Shown: piece after piece, positions 42,519 to 51,644 of the stretch
How the letters are laid out: each line of letters opens with the position of its first letter
Numbering within the stretch: the first letter of the stretch is position 1
NCBI RefSeq assembly: GCF_001667035.1
Contig: NZ_LZIR01000025.1
Location: 1 to 64,000, forward strand
Length of the DNA: 64,000 nucleotides
Direction of reading: 5' to 3'
Source of the DNA: Mycobacterium sp. 852002-51057_SCH5723018
GTDB lineage: Bacteria; Actinomycetota; Actinomycetes; Mycobacteriales; Mycobacteriaceae
Program-made: the position numbers and the translations under genes
Notes under the pieces: generated by a model
What the model was told of the DNA's origin: nothing
Database searches by the model: none
Seen by the model: only the letters and a program-made list of their open reading frames with translations

Positions 42519-43159
42519 AATGCCGTTCGGCGGGTCGGCAGTCTTCACTGCCAGCCGCAGTTCGGTATGCGGGATTGCAGGGGCCACGCACTACTTGGTA
42601 GCCGGAAGGCAGACCGGGATAGGCTGCGCTGCTGGGGTTTTCGCTGGCCTGTGCGCACCCGCGGTGTCATACACGCTTCGGGGTGCAAAAGTCTGGCATA
42701 CCGCGCGCGGCAACGCCTCCGCGAAGGCGCAGTATCGCTCACCCGCTAGCCGCCACGATGCGTGTTGCACCGCTCTAGACGGAACCCGTTACGGCTGTAT
42801 GGGATTCATCGTTTGGAAGTGACATGTCGAGCGTCGCTCCCCTACGGCCGGGGATAGCAAACCGGAACGGCGATACGGCCGCCAGCCGGCTCCTACGGTT
42901 TGCCGCCGCTAGCGCCGGCAGTGAGCGCAACGCGTCTGCGCCTGGCCGGCATCGCCGGCGTCCTGGTGCTGTTGACACGCGATGACCGGCTCTCCCAGGC
43001 AGCCACACCCCCGCGATGCCCACTGGCGGGTAGGTGAATATTCCCACTGGTGGGCCCCGTCGATGGGTGCCAGCGGCGACGACACCTGCGCGCTAGAGGA
43101 CGAGTGTTTGACGCATCGACGAGGTGCTGAAGCCCTCGTACTCGTCAGGAGGTGACGTC
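42519..43159. other. Intergenic stretch with no clear gene; paired 12-bp motifs near its end
   Basis: Open frames here lack ribosome sites and coding character. Near the right end CCCACTGGCGGG (43019–43030) and CCCACTGGTGGG (43043–43054) repeat 24 bp apart; the second is almost fully palindromic. A 29-nt block at 43058–43086 recurs (24 of 29 identical) upstream of the ACP gene at 45778–45806. These look like regulatory sites for the small gene at 43160. Confidence 0.45.
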
Positions 43160-43279
43160 ATGGCAGCAATGTACGGCCTTCTGGCCGCATTCCCGGTGTT
43201 GTGGGGCTGCGCCGGCTATGTGCTGGTGTCCCATCCAGGCACAAACGAGGCTGGTGTCTCCGAAGGGCTCGGAAAATAG
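43160..43279 (+). CDS. Small 39-residue hydrophobic protein, unknown
   Basis: ATG 43160 stands 6 nt after a strong Shine–Dalgarno core (AGGAGGTG), much better than most genes here. The product begins 'MAAMYGLLAAFPVLWGCAGY' and ends '...NEAGVSEGLGK': a short N-terminal membrane helix and a polar tail. I recognise no family. It stands alone, convergent with the Gap-like gene. Short length makes it unproven. Confidence 0.45.
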   Translation: MAAMYGLLAAFPVLWGCAGYVLVSHPGTNEAGVSEGLGK

Positions 43280-43403
43280 GGACCAGCCCGTTGGGTTCGT
43301 GTCGCAGAAATTGATGCCCTCGCAGCATGCGCAGTCCAAGTTACTTTCTAGCACCGCGCAGTGCGCCAAGAGTGCCTTTGTTCGGGCCACGTCTGAACAC
43401 CCG

Positions 43404-44126
43404 TCAGCCCACGCCCGCGACGACCATTAAGACGCCGCATACGCCGACCATGATGGCGAGGACGGCCTGGCGGCGCGCGCGTATCCAGTCATGCAGGCGG
43501 AGCAACACCGCTTGCGTCTTCGCCGGCGTTGCGAGATAGCTGACGAGCGGAAGCTCCGCCACCGCAAACGCCACGAGGGTGAAGCCGAGCGCCGCGCCGA
43601 CCTGAGCCCCGGCACCTGCTCCCGACGCCAGGATGGCGACGATCGCCCCCAGGTACTCGACGGGCGGGGTCGCCATCGCCATGCCGGCGGCAAAAGCCAC
43701 CACCAGCGACCCGCGTTCAAGCCGACCTCCGATCGACAGGCGACTGGATCCACTCGGTGGATTCGGCTCCAGTATCAGGGCGGAGCGGCCACCACCCGTA
43801 ACCGGCACGGGCGTGCGGCGGCGCGCCCAGTAGTGCGCCCCGATCAGCGCGGCGATCTGCAGCGCGAGCACACCGATAGCGACCTGTGCGTGCGCAACAA
43901 TCGGGCGGCTTAGCACCGAAACCACCACTCGCATAACTGAAAGCGTAAATCCGCGCAGAATGAGGAGCACCACCACCGCAACGGCGATGCCCGTTGTGAT
44001 GCCGCCGAGCCAGAACACAAACAGGTTGCGCATGGGCCGTGGCCGCGAGATCAAGAGCGCCGCGATCCCGATTCGGACCGGGTCGATGGCAGCTACGACT
44101 GCGAGCAGGAGAACTGCGCTACACAT
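43404..44126 (-). CDS. Gap/SfLAP-family lipid-export membrane protein
   Basis: A 240-residue membrane protein with about six hydrophobic segments. The opening 'LLLAVVAAIDPVRIGIAALLISRPRPMRNLFVFWLGG' (cited in part; residues about 5–41) is the hallmark of the family of Gap (glycopeptidolipid addressing protein) and Sap (sulfolipid-1 addressing protein). These help lipids cross or reach the envelope together with an MmpL. It follows the glycosyltransferase by 52 bp on the same strand and faces the MmpL-encoding operon, so a role in exporting that operon's product is likely. Confidence 0.8.
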   Translation of the reverse strand: MCSAVLLLAVVAAIDPVRIGIAALLISRPRPMRNLFVFWLGGITTGIAVAVVVLLILRGFTLSVMRVVVSVLSRPIVAHAQVAIGVLALQIAALIGAHYWARRRTPVPVTGGGRSALILEPNPPSGSSRLSIGGRLERGSLVVAFAAGMAMATPPVEYLGAIVAILASGAGAGAQVGAALGFTLVAFAVAELPLVSYLATPAKTQAVLLRLHDWIRARRQAVLAIMVGVCGVLMVVAGVG

Positions 44127-44178
44127 AGCCGACGCCTACCGATAACGAATATTGCTGTGCTACTGGATGATTGGCTAA

Positions 44179-45474
44179 TCATGGTATGGCTAGCCGATTC
44201 ATCCGCTTGGTTGTGGTCACGTATCGGATACCGCGCGATGCGCGCGAATGGCTAAGCACCCGTTGCTCAATCAGGTCAGCGCCACGGGCGACGCCTCCGG
44301 TGGCTTCGAAGCCCGCCGCCACCCGTCGCGCGCCGTCCGTCATGGTCATCGCTTCTCGAACCTTGGCTGACAAGCGAGCCGGAGTCAGCTTCTTCACCGG
44401 CAGGCGCGTGCCGCAGCGGGCCACCTCAACCCGCCGCGCGACCTCGAATTGGTCGCGCCCGAACGGCACTACGCACACCGGAACGCCGCGGGCTAGGGCC
44501 TTTTGGGTCGCGCCCATCCCGCCGTGGGTTACCGCGCATACCGCGCGGTCCAATATGGGTCCGTGCGGCGCGAATTCAAGCACCGTCGCGTTCGGTCCGG
44601 GTGTGATGCCGCTGGGTAGCCCGGCGGGCAGGGTTGCGACCACGTGCACCGACTCGTCGGCAAGCGCGGTAATCGCGGTTGCGACAAGTTCTGCATCGGC
44701 CTGCTTTTGCGACGACGTTGTGACCAGGACGATCGGCCGGTCAATCGAGGTTAGCCAGTCCGGAACCGTAGCCGTGGCGGGTTCGAACATGCACGGGCCG
44801 ATCATCTGGACGGCATCTCCCCAATCTGTCTGCGGGTACTCGAACGGCTTGCCGGTTGCGACCAACATCAGCGGCGCCCGCCGCATAAACTCATCCGCCG
44901 ACGCGACCGGCGGTGCACCGGCGCTCGCGCGAATCTTGTTGCCAAGCGGCAATACCGTCTTCTCCAGCATGCCCATCACGATCGGCCGCAGCGCGGCGTC
45001 GCGGACCCGGCCCAGCAGGCCGGGCAGTGGTGCTAGACCCAGCCCGAAGGGAGGCACCCCGGGTGATTGCAGCGCCGGCGTGTAGGGGCAGAAACATGCC
45101 CACGGAATGTCCCGCGCGTCCGCGACCGACTGGGCGCCCCAGCAGTTTGCGTCGATGATCAACGCGTCGGGGCGCGTTCGCGTGACCGCATCGGTGAAGT
45201 CGGCGATTTCGTACGCAGCGCGCCGACAGAACACGTCGAACGCCATCTTAAGCGCGGCATGGGGATTCGAGGCCTTCCAGTCATCGAGGACGATCGCCTC
45301 GATTCGGGGATCGATGATATCGGTGGTGAAACCGAGCCTTCTCCCCATTTCCACGCCCGTGGATAAGGTTCGCAGATGGATCTTGTGGCCGCGGCCGGAC
45401 AATTCCGAGAGCAGCGCGCTCAACGGGAACAGATTGCCGAGTCCGGGTGAAGTGTAAGCCAATATCGTTGCCAT
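44179..45474 (-). CDS. GT1-family (UGT/MGT-like) glycosyltransferase
   Basis: A 431-residue GT-B glycosyltransferase of family 1, as used for glycolipids, macrolides and glycopeptides. The N-terminus 'ILAYTSPGLGNLFPLSALLSEL' (in part) binds acceptor. The C-terminal nucleotide-sugar signature is 'VTHGGMGATQKALARGVPV' followed by 'PFGRDQFEVARRVE'. There is no signal peptide, so it works on the cytoplasmic side. It is divergent from the ACP–FAAL–PKS operon over 360 bp and probably glycosylates that product. Sugar and acceptor are unknown. Confidence 0.88.
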   Translation of the reverse strand: MATILAYTSPGLGNLFPLSALLSELSGRGHKIHLRTLSTGVEMGRRLGFTTDIIDPRIEAIVLDDWKASNPHAALKMAFDVFCRRAAYEIADFTDAVTRTRPDALIIDANCWGAQSVADARDIPWACFCPYTPALQSPGVPPFGLGLAPLPGLLGRVRDAALRPIVMGMLEKTVLPLGNKIRASAGAPPVASADEFMRRAPLMLVATGKPFEYPQTDWGDAVQMIGPCMFEPATATVPDWLTSIDRPIVLVTTSSQKQADAELVATAITALADESVHVVATLPAGLPSGITPGPNATVLEFAPHGPILDRAVCAVTHGGMGATQKALARGVPVCVVPFGRDQFEVARRVEVARCGTRLPVKKLTPARLSAKVREAMTMTDGARRVAAGFEATGGVARGADLIEQRVLSHSRASRGIRYVTTTKRMNRLAIP

Positions 45475-45834
45475 CGTTTGCGCGCCTTCTCGGGTCTCCG
45501 GGTTCCATCATCTCCGCAACGTCGACTCCGTCAGGCCGCACACCCGACGATGATGCCGTTGCTTGCGATGTGTTCAGAATCTTTGCTCGGGCGAACCGCC
45601 GCCGGCATCCTCGCTGACACCAACGTCGGCATCCAGCTAGCTGGAATCTCTGCCGCGCGTTGTAACGCCGCTTGGACGGGCGGGCGGAGTATCGCGCAGC
45701 GCCTTCTCTAGTTGTCCACTCCGACAGAAGGAATCGGTTACCGCTAGCTGGGGGTCGCAACGGCTGCTGACACCCGACGTCAATGGGCGCCAGCGTGGCC
45801 GACACGGAAGCATTGATCCACGACACTGACAGCC
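45475..45834. promoter_or_regulatory. Divergent intergenic region between the GT and the ACP operon
   Basis: 360 bp with no credible gene; it must hold promoters for both arms. Visible marks are the 12-bp perfect palindrome CCAGCTAGCTGG (45633–45644), which is part of a dispersed repeat (45628–45652), a block at 45778–45806 shared with 43058–43086, and GACACTGACA (45822–45831), which resembles a half of the palindrome at 42491. Confidence 0.5.
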
Positions 45835-46095
45835 ATGGCAAAACACAACTCCGCGACCATTGATGCGGTGACCGAGGAGATCATCGATCTCGTCCGGGCC
45901 GAAGTCGAAGCCGTTGATATCACGGCCGATTCGACCCTTCAGAGCCGAGGACTGGATTCGCTCAAGATCATGTCGCTCATCTTCAAGATCGAGGAACGCT
46001 ACGACATCTTCCTTGAAGACGAGGACGCGGACAACCTGTTGACGGTGGGCGATCTGGCGGCCTTGGTGCTTCGCCGCGTTCAGGAGCAGTCGTGA
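45835..46095 (+). CDS. Acyl carrier protein
   Basis: An 86-residue ACP. The phosphopantetheine site is Ser42 in 'SRGLDSLKIMSLIFKIEERY' (in part). It is acidic and helical, as expected. The last four bases overlap the start of the acyl-AMP ligase gene (GTGA), so the pair is translationally coupled. The likely job is to accept the fatty acyl group from the ligase and hand it to the type III polyketide synthase. Confidence 0.93.
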   Translation: MAKHNSATIDAVTEEIIDLVRAEVEAVDITADSTLQSRGLDSLKIMSLIFKIEERYDIFLEDEDADNLLTVGDLAALVLRRVQEQS

Positions 46096-47876
46096 AAGGG
46101 GCCCCCGCGATCGAGCCGAGGCACGAGACGCTGACTGAGATGCTTGCCACGGCCGCACAAAGCGGCGAGAGCCTGTTCTTCGTGGACCGGAAAGAACAAG
46201 ACCTGAAAGTCCCGATGGCTCAAGTACGGGAACACGCGCTGTCGATCGCTGCGGACCTGACGGCGCGTGGGGTGCAGAAGGGCGATCGCGTCGCGCTGGT
46301 GCTGCCGACCGGCCCGGAGTTCGTGGAGTCCTTGTTCGGCGTGCTGTGCGCCGGCGCCATCCCGGTACCGTTGTATCCGCCGGTCCGGCTCGGAAGACTC
46401 GAGGAGTATCACCACAAGACGGCAGCCATGCTCCAGGCGGTGGATGCGGCCCTGGTCGTGACAGACGAGCGCATCCGCCGGTTCCTCGGGGTCGCCGTTT
46501 CGATGTCAGCTCCACGCTTGGGCTGTGTGACCGCGTCCAGCCTCGGGGGTTGGAACTCGCTAGAGGTCGAAGTCGCCCCCGACGACGTCGCGTTGATCCA
46601 GTTTTCCTCTGGCACGACCAATGACCCCAAGCCGGTGGCGCTGACCCATGCGAGCCTGCTGTCCAATCTCGCCTCGATTGAGGCCTACCTCATCGCGGAG
46701 GGAGAGCCGAACCCGGTCGGCGTCACGTGGCTGCCCCTTTACCACGACATGGGATTGATCGGGAATCTGCTATCCGCGTTCTATGTTCCGGCCCCGCTCG
46801 TCCTGCTTCCGCCCGAGCTGTTCGTAGCGGTACCGGGTGCGTGGCTTCGCGCCATCTCGCGACACCGGGGCACGGTCACCGCGGCGCCCAACTTCGCGTT
46901 CGGACTGTGCCTGAACCGTATTCGCGACGACGAACTCGACGGGGTGGATTTGTCATCCTGGAGGGTATCGCTCAATGGAGCCGAGGCGGTCAGCGCCGCG
47001 GTGCAGCGGCGATTCGACGAGCGATTCGCGCGCTGGGGCCTGAGCGTGTCGTCGCTTACACCGTGTTACGGCATGGCGGAGGCCTCACTAGCCATCACCT
47101 TCAAGCCAGCAGGCACCTCCTATCGCACGCTTGGGCTGGACGCTGAGAAATTGGCTGCCGAAGGCATTGTCGAGCCGGGAAGCAAGCAGCTGGTGAGCGT
47201 CGGGCGTCCGCTGGCGGGCGTGGAGGTGGAGATCCGCGACCCGGACGGGCGGTCGTTGCCCCCGGGCCGCGTCGGTCACATCTTCGTCCGTGGGCCCAGC
47301 GTCATGGTCGGCTACTTCGGCCGGACCGACCTAACGGATCAGGCCCTGCACGATGGCTGGCTGGACTCGGGCGATCTCGGATTCACTTACGACGGCGAGC
47401 TCTTCGTTTGCGGAAGGCATAAGGACATCGTCATCGTGCGCGGCGCCAATCATGCCCCGGAGGAGTTCGAGGCGGCGCTGGACGGGCTGCCCGGTGTTCG
47501 TACCGGATGCGCAGTCGCCGTCGGGTTCGTGCCGGCGGGCGAGGACGACGAGGCGCTGGCCATGCTGGTGGAGACGACATCTGAGGCCTCCGCCACGCTC
47601 GCCGAAGATGTAGCGTCGCGCATCCAGGAACGCACCCGCATCCGGCCCGCGCATGTGGAGTTGCTGGCACCGGGAACCCTGCCGCGAACCAGTAGCGGAA
47701 AGCTTCGACGACACGAGGCGCGCACCCAATGGCTGGCGGGCACGTTGGCCCCGCCGAAGAAGGTCACCGCCGCGCGACTGCTGGTCAAGGCGGCTCACGG
47801 AGAACTGCGCCACGCGCGCGCGTCATTCGCTCGGCACACCGCGGCGAAGAAGCCGTCCGTCACAACCAAGCCGTAG
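46092..47876 (+). CDS. Fatty acyl-AMP ligase (FadD/FAAL type)
   Basis: A 594-residue ANL enzyme of the FAAL class. It has the P-loop 'IQFSSGTTNDPKPVALTH', 'WLPLYHDMGLIG', 'TPCYGMAEAS', the FAAL-type insertion region around 'FKPAGTSYRTLGLDAEKLAA' and 'DSGDLGFTYDGELFVCGRHKD' (in part). FAALs form acyl-AMP and load it on an ACP or PKS instead of CoA. The tail beyond about residue 555 is basic. The GTG at 46092 overlaps the ACP gene by 4 bp, which strongly supports the ACP as its acceptor. Confidence 0.92.
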   Translation: MKGAPAIEPRHETLTEMLATAAQSGESLFFVDRKEQDLKVPMAQVREHALSIAADLTARGVQKGDRVALVLPTGPEFVESLFGVLCAGAIPVPLYPPVRLGRLEEYHHKTAAMLQAVDAALVVTDERIRRFLGVAVSMSAPRLGCVTASSLGGWNSLEVEVAPDDVALIQFSSGTTNDPKPVALTHASLLSNLASIEAYLIAEGEPNPVGVTWLPLYHDMGLIGNLLSAFYVPAPLVLLPPELFVAVPGAWLRAISRHRGTVTAAPNFAFGLCLNRIRDDELDGVDLSSWRVSLNGAEAVSAAVQRRFDERFARWGLSVSSLTPCYGMAEASLAITFKPAGTSYRTLGLDAEKLAAEGIVEPGSKQLVSVGRPLAGVEVEIRDPDGRSLPPGRVGHIFVRGPSVMVGYFGRTDLTDQALHDGWLDSGDLGFTYDGELFVCGRHKDIVIVRGANHAPEEFEAALDGLPGVRTGCAVAVGFVPAGEDDEALAMLVETTSEASATLAEDVASRIQERTRIRPAHVELLAPGTLPRTSSGKLRRHEARTQWLAGTLAPPKKVTAARLLVKAAHGELRHARASFARHTAAKKPSVTTKP

Positions 47877-47887
47877 AAGGAATAGCC

Positions 47888-49021
47888 ATGTATCGGGCAG
47901 ACACCACGATGGACGCAACCGCTTCGGGCGCCTCTGCGCCAACTCACCTGACAGCAAGCGGAATTCGCGTGCGGCCGACGCTGCTGGGCCTATCCTCCGC
48001 GCATCCGCCGTACCACGTCACCGTGGAAGATAGCGCACGCTTCTTCCAGCACAGGTACCCGTCGGTTCGGTTCGCGCAGCGCATCATCGAATCGACAGGA
48101 GTTAAGAAGCGCCACATCATCTGGGACCCGAAGACGCTGCCGGAAGTCGGCGCCATGCTCACCGGCGACCGGATGGCAGCCCATGCCGAAGCCGTCATCG
48201 ACGTGGCCTCCCGCTCGGTCAACCAAGCGATCGAGGGTTACGACAAGGAACGCATAGGTAGCTTCGTCATGGCCTGCTCCACCGGCTACGTCAATCCCGG
48301 CCCCGATCTCCTGCTTGCCAAAGAGCTCGGCCTGCGATCGGATCTGCGGCGCACCTTCATCGGCCACATGGGGTGCTACGCGGCGCTCAACGTCATCAAG
48401 GTCGCCATGGACAGCCTGGCCGCCCGACCGCAGGAGCTGGTGATCGGCAACTGCACCGAGCTCAGTTCGGCACACGTTCGCGACAACCCGATGCCCGACG
48501 AGGATCCGCTCGAATCGCTGATCACACAAGCGCTTTTCGGCGACGCCAGCGTGTCGATGCTGATGGGATCGGCACCCGATGGCGCCGGCACGCAGTTCCT
48601 GCGGACCCACACCGAGCAGCTCTACGACCAGCACACCATGATGAGTCTGAACATCGGCAACCAGTCGTTTTGGATGACGCTGGCCTCCGGTGTGCCAACG
48701 GTGCTGCAGGACAACATCGAGGGCTTCCTGGTCAAGCTGCTGGCTCCGCTGGGGCTGGCCTCCCGCGACATCAGTCACTGGGGAATTCATCCCGGTGGTC
48801 CCAAGATCCTCCGGGTGCTGGGGAAGCAGTTGGCATTGCAGCCGGCGCAGTTGCGGGCGAGCTGGGATGTGCTCGCCAACGCCGGCAACTGCGCCTCGGC
48901 CACGGTGCTGCTGGTGCTGGAAAACATTTTGCGAGTCGATCGGCCTCGCCCAGGTGAGTACGGGGTGCTGCTGGCGTTCGGGCCGGGGCTCACCATCGAG
49001 GGCGCGGTCCTTCGCTTCTGA
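47888..49021 (+). CDS. Type III polyketide synthase (chalcone-synthase family)
   Basis: A 377-residue type III PKS with an intact triad: Cys163 in 'FIGHMGCYAALN', His301 in 'HWGIHPGGPKIL' and Asn334 in 'NAGNCASATVL'. It is related to mycobacterial Pks18-type enzymes, which extend long acyl starters with malonyl units to alkylpyrones or alkylresorcinols. It starts at ATG 47888 after GAAGGA, 11 bp downstream of the FAAL. A starter delivered on the neighbouring ACP rather than as CoA is an inference from gene order, with precedent in other bacteria. Confidence 0.93.
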   Translation: MYRADTTMDATASGASAPTHLTASGIRVRPTLLGLSSAHPPYHVTVEDSARFFQHRYPSVRFAQRIIESTGVKKRHIIWDPKTLPEVGAMLTGDRMAAHAEAVIDVASRSVNQAIEGYDKERIGSFVMACSTGYVNPGPDLLLAKELGLRSDLRRTFIGHMGCYAALNVIKVAMDSLAARPQELVIGNCTELSSAHVRDNPMPDEDPLESLITQALFGDASVSMLMGSAPDGAGTQFLRTHTEQLYDQHTMMSLNIGNQSFWMTLASGVPTVLQDNIEGFLVKLLAPLGLASRDISHWGIHPGGPKILRVLGKQLALQPAQLRASWDVLANAGNCASATVLLVLENILRVDRPRPGEYGVLLAFGPGLTIEGAVLRF

Positions 49022-49114
49022 ACGAGTTCGGCGACACACCAATACAGGCGCTATTCGTGAGATGGCGCTGTTCATGAGAAACAGACAGGTCGCGAGATCC
49101 AGGTCGGAGGAGAC

Positions 49115-51436
49115 GTGTTAGAAGGCATTGCCCGGCTGGCCATTCGTGCGCCGCGGCGGATCCTGGCAGGCGCGCTGCTCGTCATGGCCGCCGCGGCCCT
49201 GTTCGGCCTGCCGGTTGCGAAAAGCTTGTCCGGGGCCGGCTTTCAGGACCCGGACTCACCGTCCGCGCTCGCCACCCGGCTGCTGGCGGACAAGTTCCAT
49301 CAGGGCGACATGTCGTTGCTGATCACCGTCGGCTGCGCCGACGGCGTGCAAAGTGCCGCCGCCCGGTCGGCCGGCACCGACATCGTCCGTCGGCTTCACG
49401 ACTCCCCTTACGTGGCGCAGGTGACGTCCCCATGGACGACACCGCCGTCCGCGTCGGCGTCGTTGATCAGCAAGGACGGCAAGACAGGGCTGATCATCGC
49501 GGGCATCACCGGCGGTGAGAACAGCGCCCAGAAGCACGCTGACACCCTGAGCAACGAACTGGTCCACGACCGAGACCATGTCACCGTGCGCGCCGGCGGG
49601 GAGGCGATGACCGCCACGCAGATCAACCTCCAGACCGAGAAGGATCTGAAGGTCATGGAAACCATCGCGATTCCGCTGAGCTTCCTGGTGTTGGTGTGGG
49701 TGTTCGGTGGCCTGCTGGCGGCCGCGCTGCCGTTGGCGGTCGGTGGCCTCGCGATCTTCGGTTCGATGGCCGTGCTGCACGCGATCACATTCGTTACGGA
49801 CGTGTCGTTCTTTGCGCTCAATCTGTCCGTCGCGATGGGGATGGCGCTGGCGATCGACTACACCCTGTTGATCCTCAGCCGGTTTCGAGACGAGCTTGCT
49901 GCCGGCGCCGGGCGAGACGAGGCCTTGGTCCGCACGATCACCACCGCCGGGCGAACCGTGCTGTTCTCCGCAGGGACGGTCGCGCTGTCGATGTCGGCTA
50001 CGGCACTGTTTCCGATGTACTTCCTGAGGTCGTTCGCCTACGCCGGCATCGCCGTTGTGGCGTTCGTGGCCATCGCGGCAATTATGGTGTCAGCGGCGGC
50101 CATTGCCCTGCTCGGCGATCGACTGGGCACCCTTGAGGTTCACCAGATGCTGCGCCGGCTGCTGCGGCGACCCGAACCGGTCCAACGCCCGGTGGAGCAG
50201 ACGTTCTTTTACCGCTTAGCCACCTTTGTGATGCGCCGGGCCATACCAATCGGGCTCCCGCTGGTCGTGGTTTTGATCGCACTGGGCTCGCCGTTTTTGG
50301 GTGCCAAGTGGGGCCTCCCCGACGATCGGGTATTACCGACATCGAACTCGGCGCGACAGGTAGGTGATGAGCTGCGCGCCGATTTCGCTCGCGACCTGTT
50401 GACGAACGTAACTGTTGTCATCCCGGACGCGGCCGGGATCACCACCGCGGAGCTTGGGCAGTACGCGGCCGCGCTGTCTCGGGTGCCCGATGTCTCATCG
50501 GTGTCCGCACCGGATGGCAAGTTCGTTGCCGGTGTGGCGGTCGGGCCGCCCACGGCCCCGACCGCGATCAGCGACGGCAGTGCGTTTCTGACCGTAGCGA
50601 GCAGCGCGCCGCTGTTCTCACACCCCTCCGAGTCGCAGCTCGACCGGCTACAAGCCATCCCGGGACCGTCAGGTCGGCACGCGCTGCTGACCGGGACAGC
50701 AGCGATCAACCGCGACACCGTCCAAGCCGTCACCTCACGGCTGCCCAACGTGCTCATGCTGATTGCCGCTATCACGTTCGTGTTGCTGTTCTTGCTGACC
50801 GGCAGCGTGTTCTTGCCCCTGAAGGCTCTGGTGCTCAACGCCTTATCCCTGACCGCCGCGTTCGGCGCGGTGGTGTGGATCTTCCAAGACGGGCACCTCG
50901 GGGCATTGGGTACCACCTCCACCGGCACGCTCGCGGTCACGATGCCGGCGCTGTTGTTCTGCATCGCGTTCGGCCTGTCGATGGACTACGAGGTGATGCT
51001 GGTGTCGCGGATCCGGGAGTACTGGCTTGCCTCACGGCAGACACCGGCCGACAACGACAAATGCGTGGCGCTGGGGCTGGCCCATACCGGCCGGGTGATC
51101 ACCGCCGCGGCGCTGATCATGTCGATCTCGTTCGCCGCTTTGATCGCCGCCCAGGTTTCCTTCATGCGGATGTTCGGTTTGGGGTTGACGTTGGCGGTGC
51201 TGGTCGACGCGACGCTGGTGCGCATGGTGCTCGTTCCGGCGTTCATGCATCTGATGGGCCGGTTCAACTGGTGGGCCCCGAAACCGCTTGCGCGGCTCCA
51301 TGATCGGCTTCGAATTAACGGGTCCGCCCGCTTGCCAGACGCCTCCGCGAGGGACCTGCGGCGTACGGCTGCTGCGGAGATCGTGGGAAAAGACTTGTCT
51401 CTCTTGAGGCCGGTGGCTGCTACGGCGGAGTTGTAG
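49115..51436 (+). CDS. MmpL/RND-family lipid transporter
   Basis: A 773-residue MMPL protein with two repeats, each one transmembrane helix, an extracytoplasmic domain and a bundle of about five helices. The paired proton-relay segments are 'MGMALAIDYTLLILSRFRDE' and 'FGLSMDYEVMLVSRIREY', both with the conserved Asp-Tyr pair. No MmpS gene is adjacent. The start is GTG 49115 close behind GGAGGAG. It probably moves the finished polyketide lipid across the membrane, together with the Gap-like protein. Confidence 0.9.
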   Translation: MLEGIARLAIRAPRRILAGALLVMAAAALFGLPVAKSLSGAGFQDPDSPSALATRLLADKFHQGDMSLLITVGCADGVQSAAARSAGTDIVRRLHDSPYVAQVTSPWTTPPSASASLISKDGKTGLIIAGITGGENSAQKHADTLSNELVHDRDHVTVRAGGEAMTATQINLQTEKDLKVMETIAIPLSFLVLVWVFGGLLAAALPLAVGGLAIFGSMAVLHAITFVTDVSFFALNLSVAMGMALAIDYTLLILSRFRDELAAGAGRDEALVRTITTAGRTVLFSAGTVALSMSATALFPMYFLRSFAYAGIAVVAFVAIAAIMVSAAAIALLGDRLGTLEVHQMLRRLLRRPEPVQRPVEQTFFYRLATFVMRRAIPIGLPLVVVLIALGSPFLGAKWGLPDDRVLPTSNSARQVGDELRADFARDLLTNVTVVIPDAAGITTAELGQYAAALSRVPDVSSVSAPDGKFVAGVAVGPPTAPTAISDGSAFLTVASSAPLFSHPSESQLDRLQAIPGPSGRHALLTGTAAINRDTVQAVTSRLPNVLMLIAAITFVLLFLLTGSVFLPLKALVLNALSLTAAFGAVVWIFQDGHLGALGTTSTGTLAVTMPALLFCIAFGLSMDYEVMLVSRIREYWLASRQTPADNDKCVALGLAHTGRVITAAALIMSISFAALIAAQVSFMRMFGLGLTLAVLVDATLVRMVLVPAFMHLMGRFNWWAPKPLARLHDRLRINGSARLPDASARDLRRTAAAEIVGKDLSLLRPVAATAEL

Positions 51437-51601
51437 AAGGTCCGCCGACTCGCACGAGCAGCAGGCGGCGCTGCGACCGGTGGCTGCGCTTGTTGCACGA
51501 GGAGTGAAGCGTCGGAGGGCTTTTCGGCGGTGGCCGACGAGATGGCCCGACGTGTGGATGCAAACGCGGCGGCGAAACCGGCCGCTGTTAGGGAACCTTT
51601 G

Positions 51602-51638
51602 TGACGACTTCGTCAATCATGATGAAATCGACTAGGAT
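51602..51638 (+). promoter_or_regulatory. Candidate operator and leaderless promoter of the amidohydrolase
   Basis: TGACGA-CT-TCGTCA (51602–51615) is a perfect two-arm palindrome. TAGGAT (51633–51638) follows as a likely -10, 7 bp before the ATG at 51645. Transcription would start at or next to the ATG, so the mRNA may be leaderless. No good Shine–Dalgarno is present. Confidence 0.45.
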
Positions 51639-51644
51639 GGGGCG

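Noticed and set aside
42521..42822. A 100-codon plus-strand frame beginning 'MPFGGSAVFTAS'
   Set aside because: No ribosome site, start inside the palindromic operator, Cys-rich product without a family.
43019..43054. CCCACTGG(C/T)GGG pair considered as DosR boxes
   Set aside because: Does not fit the GGGACT-n-AGTCCC core of the DosR motif; kept only as an unnamed motif pair.
43145..43390. An 81-codon Cys-rich minus-strand frame
   Set aside because: No ribosome site; it overlaps the better supported small gene at 43160.
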